Source: Aliikangiella coralliicola (lineage in GTDB: Bacteria > Pseudomonadota > Gammaproteobacteria > Enterobacterales > Kangiellaceae). From it: DNA of 64,000 bases. Under the pieces are notes generated by a model. That model was given only the letters and a program-made list of their open reading frames with translations, did no database searches and had not been told where the DNA came from. This document shows positions 59,932-64,000 of the stretch, one piece after another (position 1 is the stretch's first letter; the number at the start of each line of letters is the position of its first letter). Where the stretch lies: the NCBI RefSeq assembly GCF_007004725.1, contig NZ_ML660164.1, positions 62,001 through 126,000 on the forward strand. Direction: 5' to 3'. Both the position numbers and the translations under genes were made by a program.

Positions 59932-60807
59932 ATGGCACTAACGACAAAAGAGATTAATAGTTTACGTAAAAAGAAGAAAGCGGCAACCAAACGAGAGTTT
60001 GCGCAAATGCGTCAGCTATTTCCAGAAAGGGTCAACATTGTAAGTGAGGGAGATTCCTGGTTTGCCTATCCACCTAAATGGCTGGTGTGGGGTAAACAGT
60101 CAAATTTAATCGCGCACATCACTGGATGGACAAGAAGAAAAGCAAATTTCTATTCGATGGCGTCGAATGGTGATGAAGCGGTGGATATGGTGTCGGGTAA
60201 ACAAAAGCATCAGTTGGTTGATTTGTTGCGTTGGCATACTAAGGCAAAGCATCGCAAGCCGATTGATTTGTTGCTGTTTAGTGGTGGCGGTAACGATATT
60301 GTGGGCGAAAATGATTTTGAGCGTTTTCTTAAGCCTTATAAGCCGAGTTATACCACGGGTAAGCAGTGTGTGAATATGCCGCGTTTGAATCGGAAGATTA
60401 AGCAGATTGGTTTGGCGTATCAGGAGTTGTTGGATATTCGCGATCATTATACTCAGGATACGCTAATTATGACTCACACTTATGATTACCCTTATCCATC
60501 GTTAACCGGTGGCGTGTTTTTGGGTGGGTTGATAAAGACTAAAGCATGGATGAAGCGGTTTATGGATGCGGCGGGTATTAAGGAAGAGTTGCAGGCAGAT
60601 GTGATTAAGGTGTTTATGGATGGTATGGCGGAAGAGGTGTTGAAGATTGCGAGTAAAAGAAGTGGGTTTATTGTGGTGGATACGCGAGGGACTTTGGTTG
60701 GAAAGAAGGAATGGTTAAATGAGATCCATCCGACATCGAAAGGGTTTAAGTCGATTGCTGAGTTGATGTTTGAGGAGATGAAGTTGAAGTTTCCTGGCTT
60801 GCAATAA
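59932..60807 (+). CDS. SGNH-fold hydrolase-like protein
   Basis: The 291-residue protein has SGNH motifs in order: GDSW (S42 as nucleophile), a glycine in ASNGDE, GGGND with N121, and EIHP with H266. The usual DxxH has Asn263 in place of the aspartate. No signal peptide is present, so it would be cytoplasmic, unlike most GDSL esterases. A strong GGAG precedes the ATG. Substrate is unknown; it may be a lipase or esterase, or a noncanonical phosphodiesterase. Confidence 0.85.
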   Translation: MALTTKEINSLRKKKKAATKREFAQMRQLFPERVNIVSEGDSWFAYPPKWLVWGKQSNLIAHITGWTRRKANFYSMASNGDEAVDMVSGKQKHQLVDLLRWHTKAKHRKPIDLLLFSGGGNDIVGENDFERFLKPYKPSYTTGKQCVNMPRLNRKIKQIGLAYQELLDIRDHYTQDTLIMTHTYDYPYPSLTGGVFLGGLIKTKAWMKRFMDAAGIKEELQADVIKVFMDGMAEEVLKIASKRSGFIVVDTRGTLVGKKEWLNEIHPTSKGFKSIAELMFEEMKLKFPGLQ

Positions 60808-60902
60808 ATACGAGCCGGCAATCAATGCGGGTTGTAATAGATAAGGGCTGTTAATAAATACGGACTGTGAATAAATCGGAACATAACTGCGAGGGTAAGA
60901 CG

Positions 60903-61706
60903 ATGAAACTTATTTTAAGGAATATGGTTGTTGTTGTACTTACGGTTGTTGTATTTGGGTGTGTAACTAATACCGGTGGTTCTGCTAATAATTCGACTGA
61001 TAAAGCGGAAAAGGGGATTGATTGGGTTGAGGTTGCGCCGGAATACCATGCGGGAACGATTGAGGTTTATCGGGCGGCGACTGATCAGTTAGATGATCGT
61101 TTGAAGAAGATGGAGTCGGCTATTACAGAAGTTGTTTCTGAAGTGGATTCGCAGGTTGATTCAAATGAGAAAAAGCCTGCGATTATTCTGGATGTTGATG
61201 AGACGATTTTGAGTAATTTGGTGGTGCAAAAGGAGTTTGCTTCTGTGGGATATAAGCCTGAGTTGTGGGATGAGTGGGTGAATAAGGCGGAGGCGCCTGC
61301 ATTGGCTGGGTCGGTTGAGTTTTTGCAATTGGCGGCGAAACAAGGAGTAATGATTTTTTATGTGACCAATCGGGATGTTTCTTTGGAAGCGGCGACACGA
61401 AAAAATTTAGCGCGTTTTGGTTTTCCTATTTCTGAAAGTGTTGATACGGTTTTGTTGCAAAATGAAAAGCCGGGTTGGACAAGTGATAAGGCTTCGCGGC
61501 GGATTTATGTGGCTAAGGATTATCAGGTGATTATGTTGTTTGGTGATGACTTGAATGATTTTATTAGTGCTAAGCAGTTGTCTAAAAAAGAGAGGGATGA
61601 GGCGGTTGTGAAGTATAAGGGATATTGGGGGGAGAGGTGGTTTTTGCTGGCTAATCCGATGTATGGGAGTTGGGTTAAGTTGATTGGGGGGGAGGATTAT
61701 AATTAG
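60903..61706 (+). CDS. lipoprotein acid phosphatase, class C (e(P4) family)
   Basis: This 267-residue lipoprotein has a lipobox ending VFGC and a HAD domain. LDVDETIL carries the nucleophile and acid aspartates, FYVTNRD the third motif and MLFGDDLNDF the fourth. The e(P4)/5'-nucleotidase group dephosphorylates periplasmic nucleotides such as NMN. The ATG at 60903 has GAGGG before it; an in-frame GTG at 60867 is not needed. The plus strand is unusually G-rich in the 3' half. Confidence 0.92.
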   Translation: MKLILRNMVVVVLTVVVFGCVTNTGGSANNSTDKAEKGIDWVEVAPEYHAGTIEVYRAATDQLDDRLKKMESAITEVVSEVDSQVDSNEKKPAIILDVDETILSNLVVQKEFASVGYKPELWDEWVNKAEAPALAGSVEFLQLAAKQGVMIFYVTNRDVSLEAATRKNLARFGFPISESVDTVLLQNEKPGWTSDKASRRIYVAKDYQVIMLFGDDLNDFISAKQLSKKERDEAVVKYKGYWGERWFLLANPMYGSWVKLIGGEDYN

Positions 61707-61860
61707 GGGCGATATTGATGATTAATTGTACATTTGAGCTTTTCCTAATCGGCAGTTTATTAGTAAATACAGATATTTGCATAAGTAATAGTGAATAGGT
61801 TTCAGTGATAGCTTACAATCGAAAGTTATGCATCCGTTTAAATTAAAAGAAGTATAAATA

Positions 61861-63594
61861 GTGAACAACGAAGAACAAGAATTTTTAAATAGTTTAGAAA
61901 AGAAGTTGTGGACGGCGGCAGATAAGCTGCGTTCTACCTTAGATGCGGCTCAATACAAGCACACAGTATTGGGTCTAGTTTTCTTAAAATACGTATCAGA
62001 CTCCTTTGATATCCGTCGAGAGGAGCTTAAAGCTCAATTCCAAAATCCTGACCACGAATATTTCCTTGACCCAGAAGATTACGATGGTGCTGAAAGCGAG
62101 GAATACCAAGATGAGCTAAATTCAGAACTCGAAGAGCGCGATTACTACGCTGAAGCTAATGTCTTCTGGGTGCCGTCTCAAGCTCGCTGGCAGTTTTTGC
62201 AAGATAACAATAAAACGGTTATTGGGGGTGCTGAGTTAATCCTTGATGATGGCAATAAACTCAAACTTAGTTCTGTCGGTCATTTAATTGACAATGCTTT
62301 AGAAGCTATTGAGGTTGATAACCCGAAACTTAAAGGGGTTCTTAACAAGCGCTATACCCAACTCCAAATCGACCAAGCGAAGTTGGGAGAGTTAATTGAT
62401 TTAATTGCGACGGTTCCTTTCTCACACGATTCGCTTAGCAGTAAAGATATTTTGGGCCATGTGTATGAATACTTTCTAGGTCAGTTTGCTTTAGCTGAAG
62501 GTAAAAAGGGTGGTCAGTTTTATACACCTAAATCCATTGTGAGTTTAATTGTTCAAATGCTAGAGCCGTTTAAAGGCCGTGTGTATGACCCCGCGATGGG
62601 CTCTGGCGGTTTCTTTGTGCAATCGGAACACTTTATCACTGAGCATCAAGGTAAGATTGGTGAAGTATCTATCTATGGGCAGGAATACAATCATACCACT
62701 TGGCAGTTAGCCGCAATGAATATGGCTATTCGCGGTATCGATTTTAATTTCGGTAAAGAACCAGCGAATACCTACACCAACGATCAACATCCTGATTTAC
62801 GTGCCGATTTTGTGATGGCCAATCCGCCTTTTAATATGAAGGAGTGGGATGCCGGTGTGAGTGATGATGATCCTCGTTGGCAATATGGTCGTCCTCCTTC
62901 AGGTAATGCCAATTTTGCCTGGTTACAACATATGCTTTATCACTTAGCGCCTAATGGCAGCATGGGGTTGTTATTAGCTAATGGTTCAATGAGTTCTAAC
63001 ACCAATAACGAGGGTGTTATTCGCAAGGCCTTAATCGAAAATGATTTGGTGGAGTGTATGGTGGCTTTGCCGGGGCAGTTGTTTACCAACACGCAAATTC
63101 CTGCGTGTATTTGGTTTTTAACCAAAAACAAAAGAGAGAGAACTTCGGCTTACGGTAAAAAGTTACGCAATAGAAAAGGTGAAGTGCTATTTATTGATGC
63201 ACGTAATTTGGGGTATATGAAAGATCGCGTGGTGCGTGATTTTACTCAGGAAGATTTAAATGCCGTTACTTCTATTTATCATAATTGGCAAACATCTAAA
63301 CCTATTAATGAACAAGACAATACTGTCATCTCGACCAAAGTGGAGAGATCTCCCACAGACTACTGCGATGTCCCTGGCTTCTGCAAGTCCGCTAAGTTAG
63401 AGGAATTGCAGAAGCACGATTATGTGCTTACGCCTGGGCGTTATGTTGGCGCTGCGGCTGAAGAAGATGATGGCGAACCATTTGCTGAAAAAATGGCGCG
63501 ATTAACAGGGCAGTTGAAAACTCAGTTTGAAGAGTCGGATAGTTTAGAAGGGGAGATTAAGAAGAATTTGGCGGGGTTGGGGTACGATGTCTGA
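61861..63594 (+). CDS. hsdM: type I restriction-modification methyltransferase subunit HsdM
   Basis: The 577-residue N6-adenine methyltransferase has the HsdM N-terminal helical domain (1-150), SAM motif I DPAMGSGG (residues 243-250) and the catalytic NPPF at 321-324. The start codon is GTG. Near residue 490 about 15 residues (DNTVISTKVERSPTD) not typical of the family interrupt the segment leading to DVPGFCKSAKLEEL, encoded by a palindromic sequence. Its stop overlaps hsdS by eight bases. Confidence 0.96.
   Translation: MNNEEQEFLNSLEKKLWTAADKLRSTLDAAQYKHTVLGLVFLKYVSDSFDIRREELKAQFQNPDHEYFLDPEDYDGAESEEYQDELNSELEERDYYAEANVFWVPSQARWQFLQDNNKTVIGGAELILDDGNKLKLSSVGHLIDNALEAIEVDNPKLKGVLNKRYTQLQIDQAKLGELIDLIATVPFSHDSLSSKDILGHVYEYFLGQFALAEGKKGGQFYTPKSIVSLIVQMLEPFKGRVYDPAMGSGGFFVQSEHFITEHQGKIGEVSIYGQEYNHTTWQLAAMNMAIRGIDFNFGKEPANTYTNDQHPDLRADFVMANPPFNMKEWDAGVSDDDPRWQYGRPPSGNANFAWLQHMLYHLAPNGSMGLLLANGSMSSNTNNEGVIRKALIENDLVECMVALPGQLFTNTQIPACIWFLTKNKRERTSAYGKKLRNRKGEVLFIDARNLGYMKDRVVRDFTQEDLNAVTSIYHNWQTSKPINEQDNTVISTKVERSPTDYCDVPGFCKSAKLEELQKHDYVLTPGRYVGAAAEEDDGEPFAEKMARLTGQLKTQFEESDSLEGEIKKNLAGLGYDV
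63323..63360 (+). repeat. palindromic repeat fragment inside hsdM
   Basis: The bases CTGTCATCTCGACCAAAGTG followed by GAGAGATC contain ATCTC and GAGAT arms. The sequence resembles dispersed 'TCTCGACC..GTGGAGAGATC' elements found between genes of many bacteria, here in frame within hsdM. Confidence 0.6.
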
Positions 63595-64000
63595 TTTTGT
63601 ATCAACGATAGGTGATATCGCACAAGTCTTCGATGGACCTCATGCTACGCCAAAGAAAATAGAAGAAGGGCCATATTTCTTAAGTATATCTAGCCTCGAA
63701 AAAGGAGCTCTTGATTTATCTAAATCAGCTCACGTTAGTGAAGAAGACTTTAAAAAATGGACTAAAAGAGTAACCCCTAAAGAGGGGGATGTTTTGTTTT
63801 CTTATGAAACACGTCTTGGTGATGCTGCTTTAATGCTGCCTGGAATAACTGCTTGTTTGGGGAGACGAATGGGGTTGTTAAGACCAAATAGAGAAAAGGT
63901 AATTCCTGAATATTTATTATATGCGTATCTTTCTCCTGCGTTTCAAGAAACCATCCGAGCCAATACAATTCATGGTGCGACAGTTGATCGAATAGCACTT
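63587..64000 (+). CDS. hsdS: type I restriction-modification specificity subunit HsdS, partial
   Basis: The frame starts at the ATG at 63587, overlapping the hsdM stop by eight bases, and is open to the end of the window (138 codons visible). FVSTIGDIAQVFDGPHATPK, then PYFLSISSLEKGALDLS and EGDVLFSYETRLGDAAL are typical of the first target-recognition domain of HsdS. The domain order and the presence of hsdR cannot be seen here. Confidence 0.9.
   Translation, partial: MSDFVSTIGDIAQVFDGPHATPKKIEEGPYFLSISSLEKGALDLSKSAHVSEEDFKKWTKRVTPKEGDVLFSYETRLGDAALMLPGITACLGRRMGLLRPNREKVIPEYLLYAYLSPAFQETIRANTIHGATVDRIAL

Overview
This window reads as chromosomal DNA of a marine gammaproteobacterium of roughly 42-45% G+C by eye. 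The gene complement recalls the Kangiella/Aliikangiella group: monomeric NADP-isocitrate dehydrogenase next to cspD-clpS-clpA-infA-ate-aat, a LiuR-controlled leucine degradation operon, and an exported peptidase with a GlyGly-CTERM tail. That affiliation is an inference from gene content and order. No rRNA, tRNA or CRISPR array was recognised.

Layout. 0-5.2 kb (minus strand): a degenerate HD-GYP protein, the pepE-cmoA-cmoB operon (tRNA U34 modification plus a peptidase) and a TetR regulator. 5.5-12 kb (plus): a GGDEF diguanylate cyclase, a Bax-like glucosaminidase, hemN with an upstream FNR box, an Fnr regulator and mobA. 12-14.7 kb (minus): moaA-moeA and a small conserved protein. Fnr, hemN and the molybdenum cofactor genes together suggest growth at low oxygen. 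14.7-16.8 kb: a transposase-less, MITE-like inverted-repeat element directly upstream of an outer-membrane porin. 16.8-25.2 kb (minus): trhP, the cbb3 assembly gene ccoS with a DUF2057 and a SafE-like gene, a YIP1-type and a DUF445 membrane protein, then a probable periplasmic redox operon (rhodanese, di-haem cytochrome c peroxidase, Tat-exported metallophosphoesterase, mono-haem cytochrome).

25.3-26.7 kb is the least explained segment. It holds two sets of short tandem repeats, a good promoter, an 11-codon ORF, two mutually exclusive hairpins, a perfect terminator and then three very small genes coding for basic proteins. 26.8-33.4 kb has a FemAB/GNAT-like protein and two convergent M14 carboxypeptidases. 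33.6-34.3 kb is an array of about 180-bp repeats. 34.4-43.7 kb has rluE, idh with a long leader, and the N-degron/proteolysis block (clpS, clpA, ate, aat) around infA.

43.9-56 kb (minus) is a complete leucine/isovalerate catabolic operon: liuR, liuA, a thiolase, a second acyl-CoA dehydrogenase, liuB, liuC, liuD, the HMG-CoA lyase gene and both subunits of a succinyl-CoA:acetoacetate CoA-transferase. Leucine carbon would thus reach acetyl-CoA with acetoacetate salvaged. A perfect 16-bp palindrome in front of liuR is the likely LiuR operator. 56.7-61.7 kb (plus) has an unknown membrane protein with cysteine pairs, a lipoprotein, a voltage-sensor-type potassium channel, an SGNH-fold hydrolase and a lipoprotein acid phosphatase. 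The window ends in a type I restriction-modification locus (hsdM and the start of hsdS). Several dispersed intergenic palindromic repeat families recur across the window.
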